Positions 38,601 to 49,415 of a stretch of 64,000 nucleotides of DNA are shown here, piece by piece; within the stretch, counting starts at the first letter, position 1; every line of letters begins with the position of its first letter. The position numbers and the translations under genes are program-made. Origin of the DNA: Petrolisthes cinctipes (taxonomy: Eukaryota; Arthropoda; Malacostraca; Decapoda; Porcellanidae). A model generated the notes under the pieces. It was not told the DNA's origin, did not search any database, and saw nothing but the letters and a program-made list of their open reading frames with translations. The stretch lies in the NCBI GenBank assembly GCA_033782935.1, contig JAWQEG010000292.1:1236001-1300000 (forward strand), in the 5' to 3' direction.

Positions 38601-41600
38601 ACATGCTGAAAATCGATATTTTAGATGCCCAAAGTCAATATGTGCATGTATCTTCTGTACCCGTTTATATCTCAAATTCTGGCTCAAAACACCCGAAAAT
38701 TCAATATTTTGGGGTCCCAGAAGCAATCTGTACATGCCTACACAGTGCTTGAATATTTTCAAAATATAGGCTAAAAACATGCTAAAAATCGACATTTTAG
38801 GTGCCAAAAAATCGATATCTCAAATTCAGTCCCAAAACACCCGAAAATTCGATATTTAGAGGTCTCAGAAGGTATCTGTACATGCTTACTCCGTGTTAGA
38901 GTATTTTCAAAATACAGGCCAAAAATCGATCTTTTAGGTGCACAAAACTCGATATCTCAAATTCAGTCCCAAAACACCCGAAAATTCGATATTTAGGGTT
39001 CCCAGAAGCGATATGTACATGCCTACTCCGTGTTAGAGTATTTTCAAAATTCAGGCCCAAAACATGCTGAAAATCGATATTTTTGGTGCCCAAAGTCAAT
39101 ATGTGCATGTATCTTCTGTACCCGTTTATATCTCAAATTCAGGCTAAAAACACCCGAAAATTCAATATTTTGGGGTCCCAGAAGCAATCTGTACATGCCT
39201 ACTCAGTGCTAGAATATTTTCAAAATATAGGCTAAAAACATGCTAAAAATCGATCTTTTAGGTGTCAAAAAGTCGATATCTCAAATTCAGTCCCAAAACA
39301 CCCGAAAATTCGATATTTAGAGGTCCCAGAAGGTATCTGTACATGCCTACTCCGTGTTAGAGTTATTTTCAAAATACATGCTCAAAACATACTGAAAATC
39401 GATCTTTTAGATGCACAAAAGTCGATATGTGCATGCATCTTCTGTACCCGTTTATATCTCAAATTCTGGCCCTAAACACCCGAAAATTCGATATTTAGGG
39501 GTCCCAGAAGCGATCTGTACATGCCTACTCCGTGTTAGAGTATTTTCAAAATACATGCTCAAAACATACTGAAAATCGATCTTTTAGGTGCACAAAAGTC
39601 GATATGTGCATGCATCTTCAGTACCCGTTTATATCTCAAATTCAGGCTCAAAACACCCGAAAATTCAATATTTTGGGGTCCCAGAAGCAATCTGTACATG
39701 CCTACTCAGTGTTAGAGTATTTTCAAAATACAGGCCCAAAACATGCTGAAAATTGATATTTTAGATGCCCAAAGTCAATATGTGCATGTATCTTCTGTAC
39801 CCGTTTATATCTCAAATTCAGGCTCAAAACACCCGAAAATTCAATATTTTGGGGTCCCAGAAGCAATCTGTACATGCCTACACAGTGCTAGAATATTTTC
39901 AAAATATAGGCTAAAAACATGCTAAAAATCGACATTTTAGGTGCCAAAAAATCGATATCTCAAATTCAGTCCCAAAACACCGAAAATTCAATATTTAGAG
40001 GTCCCAGAAGGTATCTGTACATGCTTACTCCGTGTTAGAGTATTTTCAAAATTCAGGCCAAAAACATACTGAAAATCGATCTTTTAGGTGCCCAAAAGTC
40101 GATATGTGCATGCATCTTCTGTACCCGTTTATATCTCAAAATCTGGCCCTAAACACCCGAAAATTCGATATTTTGGGGTCCCAGAAGCGATCTGTACATG
40201 CCTACTCCGAGTTAGAGTATTTTCAAAATTCTGGCCCAAAACATGCTGAAAATCGATATTTTTGGTGCCCAAAGTCAATATGTGCATGTATCTTCTGTAC
40301 CCGTTTATATCTCCAATTCAGGCTCAAAACACCCGAAAATTCAATATTTTGGGGTCCCAGAAGCAATCTGTACATGCCTTCTTAGTGCTAGAATATTTTC
40401 AAAATATAGGCTAAAAACATGCTAAAAATCGATCTTTTAGGTGCCAAAAAGTCGATATCTCAAATTCAGTCCCAAAACACCCGAAAATTCGATATTTAGG
40501 GGTCCCAGAAGCGATCTGTACATGCCTACTCCGTGTTAGAGTATTTTCAAAATACAGGCCCAAAACATGCTGAAAATCGATATTTTAGATGCCCAAAGTC
40601 AATATGTGCATGTATCTTCTGTACCCGTTTATATCTCAAATTCAGGCTCAAAACACCCGAAAATTCAATATTTTGGGGTACCAGAAGCAATCTGTACATG
40701 CCTACACAGTGCTTGAATATTTTCAAAATATAGGGTAAAAACATGCTAAAAATCGACATTTTAGGTGCCAAAAAATCGATATCTCAAATTCAGTCCCAAA
40801 ACACCCGAAAATTCGATATTTAGAGGTCCCAGAAGGTATCTGTACATGCTTACTCCGTGTTAGAGTATTTTCAAAATACAGGCCAAAAATCGATCTTTTA
40901 GGTGCACAAAACTCGATATCTCAAATTCAGTCCCAAAACACCCGAAAATTCGATATTTAGGGTTCCCAGAAGCGATCTGTACATGGCTACTCCGTGTTAG
41001 AGTATTTTCAAAATTCAGGCCCAAAACATGCTGAAAATCGATATTTTTGGTGCCCAAACTCAATATGTGCATGTATCTACTGTACCCGTTTATATCTCAA
41101 ATTCAGGCTAAAAACACCCGAAAATTCAATATTTTGGGGTCCCAGAAGCAATCTGTACATGTCTACTCAGTGCTAGAATATTTTCAAAATATAGGCTAAA
41201 AACATGCTAAAAATCGATCTTTTATGTGCCAAAAAGTCGATATCTCAAATTCAGTCCCAAAACACCCGAAAATTCGATATTTAGGGGTCCCAGAAGCGAT
41301 CTGTACATGCCTACTCCGTGTTAGAGTATTTTCAAAATACAAGCCAAAAATCGATCTTTTAGGTGCACAAAACTCGATATCTCAAATTCAGTCCCAAAAC
41401 ACCCGAAAATTCGATATTTAGGGGTCCCAGAAGCGATCTGTACATGCCTACTCCGTGTTAGAGTATTTTCAAAATACATGCTCAAAACATTATGAAAATC
41501 GATCTTTTAGGTGCACAAAAGTCGATATGTGCATGCATCTTCAGTACCCGTTTATATCTCAAATTCAGGCTCAAAACACCCGAAAATTCAATATTTTGGG

Positions 41601-44600
41601 GTCCCAGAAGCAATCTGTACATGCCTACTCAGTGTTAGAGTATTTTCAAAATACAGGCCCAAAACATGCTGAAAATCGATATTTTAGATGCCCAAAGTCA
41701 ATATGTGCATGTATCTTCTGTACCCGTTTATATCTCAAATTCAGGCTCAAAACACCCGAAAATTCAATATTTTGGGGTCCCAGAAGCAATCTGTACATGC
41801 CTACTCAGTGTTAGAGTATTTTCAAAATACAGGCCCAAAACATGCTGAAAATCGATGTTTTAAATGCCCAAAGTCAATATGTGCATGTATCTTCTGTACC
41901 CGTTTATATCTCAAATTCAGGCTCAAAACACCCGAAAATTCAATATTTTTGGGTCCCAGAAGCAATCTGTACATGCCTACACAGGGCTAGAATATTTTCA
42001 AAATATAGGCTAAAAACATGTTAAAAATCGACATTTTAGGTGCCAAAAAATCAATATCTCAAATTCAGTCCCAAAACACCCGAAAATTCGATATTTTGGG
42101 GTCCCAGAAGCGATCTGTACATGCCTACTCCGTGTTAGAGTATTTTCAAAATTCAGGCCCAAAACATGCTGAAAATCTATATTTTTGGTGCCCAAAGTCA
42201 ATATGTGCATGTATCTTCTGTACCCGTTTATATCTCAAATTCAGGCTCAAAACACCCGAAAATTCAATATTTTGGGGTCCCAGAAGCAATCTGTACATGC
42301 ATACTCAGTGCTAGAATATTTTCAAAATATAGGCTAAAAACATGCTGAAAATCGATCTTTTAGGTGCCAAAAAGTCGATATCTCAAATTCAGTCCCAAAA
42401 CACCCGAAAATTCGATATTCAGGGGTCCCAGAAGCGATCTGTACATGCCTACTCCGTGTTAGAGTATTTTCAAAATACATGCTCAAAACGTACTGAAAAT
42501 CGATCTTTTAGGCGCACAAAAGTCGATATGTGAATGCATCTTCAGTACCCGTTTATATCTCAAATTCAGGCTCAAAACACCCGAAAATTCAATATTTTGG
42601 GGTCCCAGAAGCAATCTGTACATGCCTACTCAGTGTTAGAGTATTTTCAAAATACAGGCCCAAAACATGCTGAAAATCGATATTTTAGATGCCCAATGTG
42701 CATGTATCTTCTGTACCCGTTTATATCTCAAATTCAGGCTCAAAACACCCGAAAATTATATATTTTGGGGTCCCAGAAGCAATCTGTACATGCCTACACA
42801 GTGCTAGAATATTTTCAAAATATAGGCTAAAAACATGCTAAAAATCGACATTTTAGGTGCCAAAAAATCGATATCTCAAATTCAGTCCCAAAACACCCGA
42901 AAATTCGATATTTAGAGGTCCCAGAAGGTATCTGTACATGCCTACTCCGTGTTAGAGTATTTTCAAAATACAGGCCAAAAACATACTGAAAATCGATCTT
43001 TTAGGTGCCCAAAAGTCGATATGTGCATGCATCTTCTGTACCCGTTTATATCTCAAATTCTGGCCCTAAACACCCGAAAATTCGATATTTTGGGGTCCCA
43101 GAAGCGATCTGTACATGCCTACTCCGTGTTAGAGTATTTTAAAAATTCAGGCCCAAAACATGCTGAAAATCGATATTTTTGGTGCCCAAAGTCAATATGT
43201 GCATGTATCTTCTGTACCCGTTTATATCTCAAATTCAGGCTCAAAACACCCGAAAATTCAATATTTTTGGGTCCCATAAGCAATCTGTACAGTGCTAGAA
43301 TATTTTCAAAATATAGGCTAAAAACATGCTAAAAATCGATCTTTTAGGTGCCAAAAAGTCGATATCTCAAATTCAGTCCCAAAACACCCGAAAATTCGAT
43401 ATTTAGGGGTCCCAGAAGCGATCTGTACATGCCTACTCCGTGTTAGAGTATTTTCAAAATACATGCTCAAAACATACTGAAAATCGATCTTTTAGGTGCA
43501 CAAAAGTCGATATGTGCATGCATCTTCAGTACCCGTTTATATCTCAAATTCAGGCTCAAAACACCCGAAAATTCAATATTTTGGGGTCCCAGAAGCAATC
43601 TGTACATGCCTACTCAATGTTAGAGTATTTTCAAAATACAGGCCCAAAACATGCTGAAAATCGATATTTTAGATGCCCAAAGTCAATATGTGCATGTATC
43701 TTCTGTACCCGTTTATATCTCAAATTCAGGCTCAAAAAACCCGAAAATTCAATATTTTGGGGTCCCAGAAGCAATCTGTACATGCCTACACAGTGCTAGA
43801 ATATTTTCAAAATATAGGCTAAAAACATGCTAAAAATCGACATTTTAGGTGCCTAAAAATCGATATCTCAAATTCAGTCCCAAAACACCCGAAAATTCGA
43901 TATTTAGAGGTCCCAGAAGGTATCTGTACATGCCTACACCGTGTTAGAGTATTTTCAAAATACAGGCCAAAAACATATTGAAAATCGATCTTTTAGGTGC
44001 CCAAAAGTCGATATGTGCATGCATCTTCTGTACCCGTTTATATCTCAAATTCTGGCCCTAAACACCCGAAAATTCGATATTTTGGGGTCCCAGAAGCGAT
44101 CTGTACATGCCTACTCCGTGTTAGAGTATTTTAAAAATTCAGGCCCAAAACATGCTGAAAATCGATATTTTTGGTGCTCAAAGTCAATATGTGCATGTAT
44201 CTTCTGTACCCGTTTATATCTCAAATTCAGGCTCAAAACACCCGAAAATTCAATATTTTGGGGTCCCAAAAGCAATCTGTACATGCCTACTCAGTGCTAG
44301 AATATTTTCAAAATATAGGCTAAAAACATGCTAAAAATCGATCTTTTAGGTGCCAAAAATTCGATATCTCAAATTCAGTCCCAAAACACCCGAAAATTCG
44401 ATATTTAGGGGTCCCAGAAGCGATCTGTACATGCCTACTCCGTGTTAGAGTATTTTCAAAATACATGCTCAAAACATACTGAAAATCGATCTTTTAGGTG
44501 CACAAAAGTCGATGTGTGCATGCATCTTCAGTACCCGTTTATATCTCAAATTCAGGCTAAAAACACCCGAAAATTCAATATTTTGGGGTTCCAGAAGCAA

Positions 44601-46166
44601 TCTGTACATGCCTACTCAGTGTTAGAGTATTTTCAAAATACAGGCCCAAAACATGCTGAAAATCGATATTTTAGATGCCCAAAGTCAATATGTGCATGTA
44701 TCTTCTGTACCCGTTTATATCTCAAATTCAGGCTCAAAACACCCGAAAATTCAATATTTTGGGGTCCCAGAAGCAATCTGTACATGCCTACGCAGTGTTA
44801 GAATATTTTCAAAATATAGGCTAAAAACATGCTAAAAATCGACATTTTAGGTGCCAAAAAATCGATATATCAAATTCAGTCCCAAAACACCCGAAAATTC
44901 GATATTTAGAGGTCCCAGAAGGTATCTGTACATGCCTACTCCGTGTTAGAGTATTTTCAAAATACAGGCCAAAAACATACTGAAAATCGATCTTTTAGGT
45001 GCCCAAAAGTCGATATGTGCATGCATCTTCTGTACCCGTTTATATCTCAAATTCTGGCCCTAAACACCCGAAAATTCGATATTTTGGGGTCCCAGAAGCG
45101 ATCTGTACATGCCTACTCCGTGTTAGAGTATTTTAAAAATTCAGGCCCAAAACATGCTGAAAATCGATATTTTTGGTGCTCAAAGTCAATATGTGCATGT
45201 ATCTTCTGTACCCGTTTATATCTCAAATTCAGGCTCAAAACACCCGAAAATTCAATATTTTGGGGTCCCAGAAGCAATCTGTACAGTGCTAGAATATTTT
45301 CAAAATATAGGCTAAAAACATGCTAAAAATCGATCTTTTAGGTGCCAAAAAGTCGATATCTCAAATTCAGTTCCAAAACACCCGAAAATTCGATATTTAG
45401 GGGTCCCAGAAGCGATCTGTACATGCCTACTCAGTGTTAGAGTATTTTCAAAATACAGGCCCAAAACATGCTGAAAATCTATATTTTAGATGCCCAAAGT
45501 CAATATGTGCATGTATCTTCTGTACCCGTTTATATCTCAAATTCAGGCTCAAAACAACCGAAAATTCAATGTTTTGGGGTCCCATAAGCAATCTGTACAG
45601 TGCTAGAATATTTTCAAAATATAGGCTAAAAACATGCTAAAAATCGATCTTTTAGGTGCCAAAAAGTCGATATCTCAAATTCAGTCCCAAAACACCCGAA
45701 AATTCGATATTTAGGGGTCCCAGAAGCGATCTGTACATGCCTACTCCGTGTTAGAGTATTTTCAAAATACATGCTCAAAACATACTGAAAATCGATCTTT
45801 TAGGTGCACAAAAGTCGATATGTGCATGCATCTTCAGTACCCGTTTATATCTCAAATTCAGGCATAAAACACCCAAAAATTCAATATTTTGGGGTCCCAG
45901 AAACAATCTGTACATGCCTACTCAATGTTAGAGTATTTTCAAAATACAGGCCCAAAACATGCTGAAAATCGATATTTTAGATGCCCAAAGTCAATATGTG
46001 CATGTATCTTCTGTACCCGTTTATATCTCAAATTCAGGCTCAAAACACCCGAAAATTCAATATTTTGGGGTCCCAGAAGCAATCTGTACATGCCTACACA
46101 GTGCTAGAATATTTTCAAAATATAGGCTAAAATTTTTAACATGCTAAAAATCGACATTTTAGGTGC
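35622..46166 (+). repeat. Super-repeat block Q, second copy
   Basis: It is paralogous to about 10560-21743. It gains a 176-bp B monomer near 36.93-37.1 kb and lacks 815 bp relative to the first copy near 43.1 kb. It keeps rare variants such as the shortened gatgcccaatgtgc unit (about 42690), ggcgcacaaaag (about 42512) and the aaaatttttaac insertion (about 46131). Beyond 46166 the match stops, because this copy reads gtgcctaaaaatcg where the first reads gtgccaaaaagtcg. Confidence 0.83.
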
Positions 46167-49095
46167 CTAAAAATCGATATCTCAAATTCAGTCCCAAAAC
46201 ACCCGAAAATTCGATATTTAGAGGTCCCAGAAGGTATCTGTACATGCCTACACCGTGTTAGAGTATTTTCTAAATACAGGCCAAAAACATACTGAAAATC
46301 GATCTTTTAGGTGCCCAAAAGTCGATATGTGCATGCATCTTCTGTACCCGTTTATATCTCAAATTCTGGCCCTAAACTCCCGAAAATTCGATATTTTGGG
46401 GTCCCAGAAGCGATCTGTACATGCCTACTCCGTGTTAGAGTATTTTAAAAATTCAGGCCCAAAACATGCTGAAAATCGATATTTTTGGAGCCCAAAGTCA
46501 ATATGTGCATGTATCTTCTGTACCCGTTTATATCTCAAATTCAGGCTCAAAACACCCGAAAATTCAATATTTTGGGGTCCCAGAAGCAATCTGTACAGTG
46601 CTAGAATATTTTCAAAATATAGGCTAAAAACATGCTAAAAATCGATCTTTTAGGTGCCAAAAAGTCGATATCTCAAATTCAGTCCCAAAACACCCGAAAA
46701 TTCGATATTTAGGGGTCCCAGAAGCGATCTGTACATGCCTTATCCGTGTTAGAGTATTTTCAAAATACATGCTCAAAACATACTGAAAATCGATCTTTTA
46801 GGTGCACAAAAGTCGATATGTGCATGCATCTTCAGTACCCGTTTATATCTCAAATTCAGGCTCAAAACACCCGAAAATTCAATATTTTGGGGTCCCAGAA
46901 GCAATCTGTACATGCCTACTCAGTGTTAGTGTATTTTCAAAATACAGGCCCAAAACATGCTGAAACTCGATATTTTAGATGCCCAAAGTCAATATGTGCA
47001 TGTATCTTCTGTACCCGTTTATATCTCAAATTCAGGCTTAAAACACCCGAAAATTCAATATTTTGGGGTCCCAGAAGCAATCTGTACATGCCTTCGCAGT
47101 GCTAGAATATTTTCAAAATATAGGCTAAAAACATGCTAAAAATCGACATTTTAGGTGCCAAAAAATCGATATCTCAAATTCAGTTCCAAAACACCCGAAA
47201 ATTCGATATTTAGAGGTCCCAGAATGTATCTGTACATGCCTACTCCGTGTTAGAGTATTTTCAAAATACAGGCCAAAAACATACTGAAAATCGATCTTTT
47301 AGGTGCCCAAAAGTCGATATGTGCATGCATCTTCTGTACCCGTTTTTATCTCAAATTCTGGCCCTAAACACCCGAAAATTCGATATTTTGGGGTCCTAGA
47401 AGCGATCTGTACATGCCTACTCCGTGTTAGAGTATTTTCAAAATTCAGGCCCAAAACATGCTGAAAATCGATCTTTTAGGTGCCCAAAAGTCGATATGTG
47501 CATGCATCTTCTGTTCCCGTTTATATCTCAAATTCTGGCCCTAAACTCCCGAAAATTCGATATTTTGGGGTCCCAGAAGCGATCTGTACATGCCTACTCC
47601 GTGTTAGAGTATTTTAAAAATTCAGGCCCAAAACATGCTGAAAATCGATATTTTTGGTGCCCAAAGTCAATATGTGCACGTATCTTCTGTACCCGTTTAT
47701 ATCTCAAATTCAGGCTCAAAACACCCGAAAATTCAATATTTTGGGGTCCCAGAAGCAATCTGTACAGTGCTAGAATATTTTCAAAATATAGGCTAAAAAC
47801 ATGCTAAAAATCGATCTTTTAGGTGCCAAAAAGTCGATATCTCAAATTCAGTCCCAAAACACCCGAAAATTCGATATTTAGGGGTCCCAGAAGCGATCTG
47901 TACATGCCTTCTCCGTGTTAGAGTATTTTCAAAATACATGCTCAAAACATACTGAAAATCGATCTTTTAGGTGCACAAAAGTCGATATGTGCATGCATCT
48001 TCAGTACCCGTTTATATCTCAAATTCAGGCTCAAAACACCCGAAAATTCGATATTTTGGGGTCCCAGAAGCGATCTGTACATGCCTACTCCGTGTTAGAG
48101 TATTTTCAAAATTCAGGCCCAAAACATGCTGAAAATCGATATTTTTGGTGCCTAAAGTCAATATGTGCATGTATCTTCTGTACCCGTTTATATCTCAAAT
48201 TCAGGCTCAAAACACCCGAAAATTCAATATTTTGGGGTCCCAGAAGCAATCTGTACATGCCTACTCAGTGCTAGAATATTTTCAAAATATAGGCTAAAAA
48301 CATGCTAAAAATCGATCTTTTAGGTGCCAAAAAGTCGATATCTCAAATTCAGTCCCAAAACACCCGAAAATTCGATATTTAGGGGTCCCAGAAGCGATCT
48401 GTACATGCCTACTCCGTGTTAGAGTATTTTCAAAATACATGCTCAAAAACATACTGAAAATCGATCTTTTAGGTGCACAAAAGTCGATATGTGCATGTAT
48501 CTTCAGTACCCGTTTATATCTCAAATTCAGGCTCAAAACACCCGAAAATTCAATATTTTGGGGTCCCAGAAGCAATCTGTACATGCCTACTCAGTGTTAG
48601 AGTATTTTCAAAATACAGGCCCAAAACATGCTGAAAATCGATATTTTAGATACCCAAAGTCAATATGTGCATGCATCTTCTGTACCCGTTTATATCTCAA
48701 ATTCAGGCTCAAAACACCCGAAAATTCAATATTTTGGGGTCCCAGAAGCAATCTGTACATGCCTACACAGTGCTAGAATATTTTCAAAATATAGGCTAAA
48801 AACATGCTAAAAATCGACATTTTAGGTGCCAAAAAATCGATATCTCAAATTCAGTCCCAAAACACCCGAAAATTCGATATTTAGAGGTCCCAGAATGTAT
48901 CTGTACATGCCTACTCCGTGTTAGAGTATATTCAAAATACAGGCCAAAAACATACTGAAAATCGATCTTTTAGGTGCACAAAAGTCGATATGTGCATGCA
49001 TCTTCTGTACCCGTTTATATCTCAAATTCTGGCCCTAAACACCCGAAAATTCGATATTTTGGGGTCCCAGAAGCGATCTGTACATGCCTACTCCG
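46167..49095 (+). repeat. Irregular trimers between the second Q and the SINE
   Basis: The segment opens like 43853 onward (shared gtgcctaaaaatcg and catgcctacaccg, offset 2314), suggesting a short local duplication that then decays. It includes an extra chimeric monomer at 47365-47541 and type I and II trimers marked by ctaaactcccg. The B monomer at 49036 is interrupted after 60 bp by the SINE. No gene is seen. Confidence 0.8.
47365..47541 (+). repeat. Chimeric monomer: B first half, A second half
   Basis: This 177-bp monomer begins as type I B, including the aaaattcaggccc end of the first half and acatgctgaaaatcg. It then changes to A-type sequence gatcttttaggtgcccaaaag through attctggccc. 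It sits between a normal A (47188-47364) and a normal B (from 47542), giving A-(B/A)-B-C. An unequal crossover between B and A monomers would produce it. Confidence 0.82.
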
Positions 49096-49109
49096 TTAAA
49101 GGTTAAAGG
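49096..49109 (-). repeat. SINE 3' tail: two 7-bp direct repeats
   Basis: On the plus strand ttaaagg occurs twice in a row at the insertion edge, so the retroposon's 3' end reads cctttaacctttaa. Short tandem 3' repeats, rather than a poly(A) tail, are known for SINEs that use CR1/L2-like or RTE-like LINEs. The partner here is unknown. Confidence 0.65.
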
Positions 49110-49292
49110 TCCGCCAATGAGTGGCAGTCAATGGGACAGAGTGTATCACACACTATGTGTATGAAACACAACTATAGCACGCATCACAAGGATGATGAGT
49201 GGCCCAAAGACCTCTCCACCCACGAGAGACCCGAGTCAGATTCAGCTATGGCTGCGTAAGCAGGAAGACCTCAGACAGCTGACTCAAACCCC

Positions 49293-49315
49293 CCACCCCC
49301 TGCTCACAGGGGTGG
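49293..49315. other. Potential hairpin in the SINE body
   Basis: Perfect 7-bp arms, ccacccc at 49293-49299 and ggggtgg at 49309-49315, flank a 9-base loop. The stem has six G-C pairs and one A-T pair, so it could be stable in the RNA. Its role is unknown. Confidence 0.6.
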
Positions 49316-49359
49316 TAACCTCTGGCATCAGTGAAAGATTTTTATCGTGTCCCGAGCAA

Positions 49360-49368
49360 GGATCGAAC
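49360..49368 (-). promoter_or_regulatory. Box B element of RNA polymerase III promoter
   Basis: The minus strand reads gttcgatcc, which fits the B-box consensus GWTCRANNC at every position. In tRNA genes this forms the T loop. The flanking T stem pairs poorly here, so the element keeps the promoter but not a functional tRNA fold. Confidence 0.78.
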
Positions 49369-49403
49369 GCTGGGCCGCAGGATTGCAGCCGCAGACCCTA
49401 GCA

Positions 49404-49415
49404 CTGTGCTAGCCA
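49404..49415 (-). promoter_or_regulatory. Box A-like element of RNA polymerase III promoter
   Basis: The minus strand reads tggctagcacag, resembling the A-box consensus TRGYNNARNNG of tRNA genes, though not perfectly. It sits about 7 bases inside the retroposon's 5' end, as expected for a tRNA-derived head. It also lies within a near-perfect palindrome, ctagcacagtgctag, that could mimic a D arm. Confidence 0.6.

Larger units (their letters stand above)
1..49095 (+). repeat. Higher-order satellite array, left part
   Basis: This is an uninterrupted head-to-tail tandem array of AT-rich monomers, all in one orientation. Each monomer can be phased on the start motif aaaacacccg and carries the internal landmark gtattttcaaaat or its variant. 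Three monomer classes recur in the order A (about 177 bp), B (176 bp) and C (148 bp). I found no unique sequence, no gene and no foreign insert before 49096. Satellite arrays of nucleosome-sized monomers in higher-order repeats are typical of centromeric or pericentromeric chromatin, so that location is an inference. Variation between copies consists of point changes, small deletions and whole-monomer gains or losses. Confidence 0.97.
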
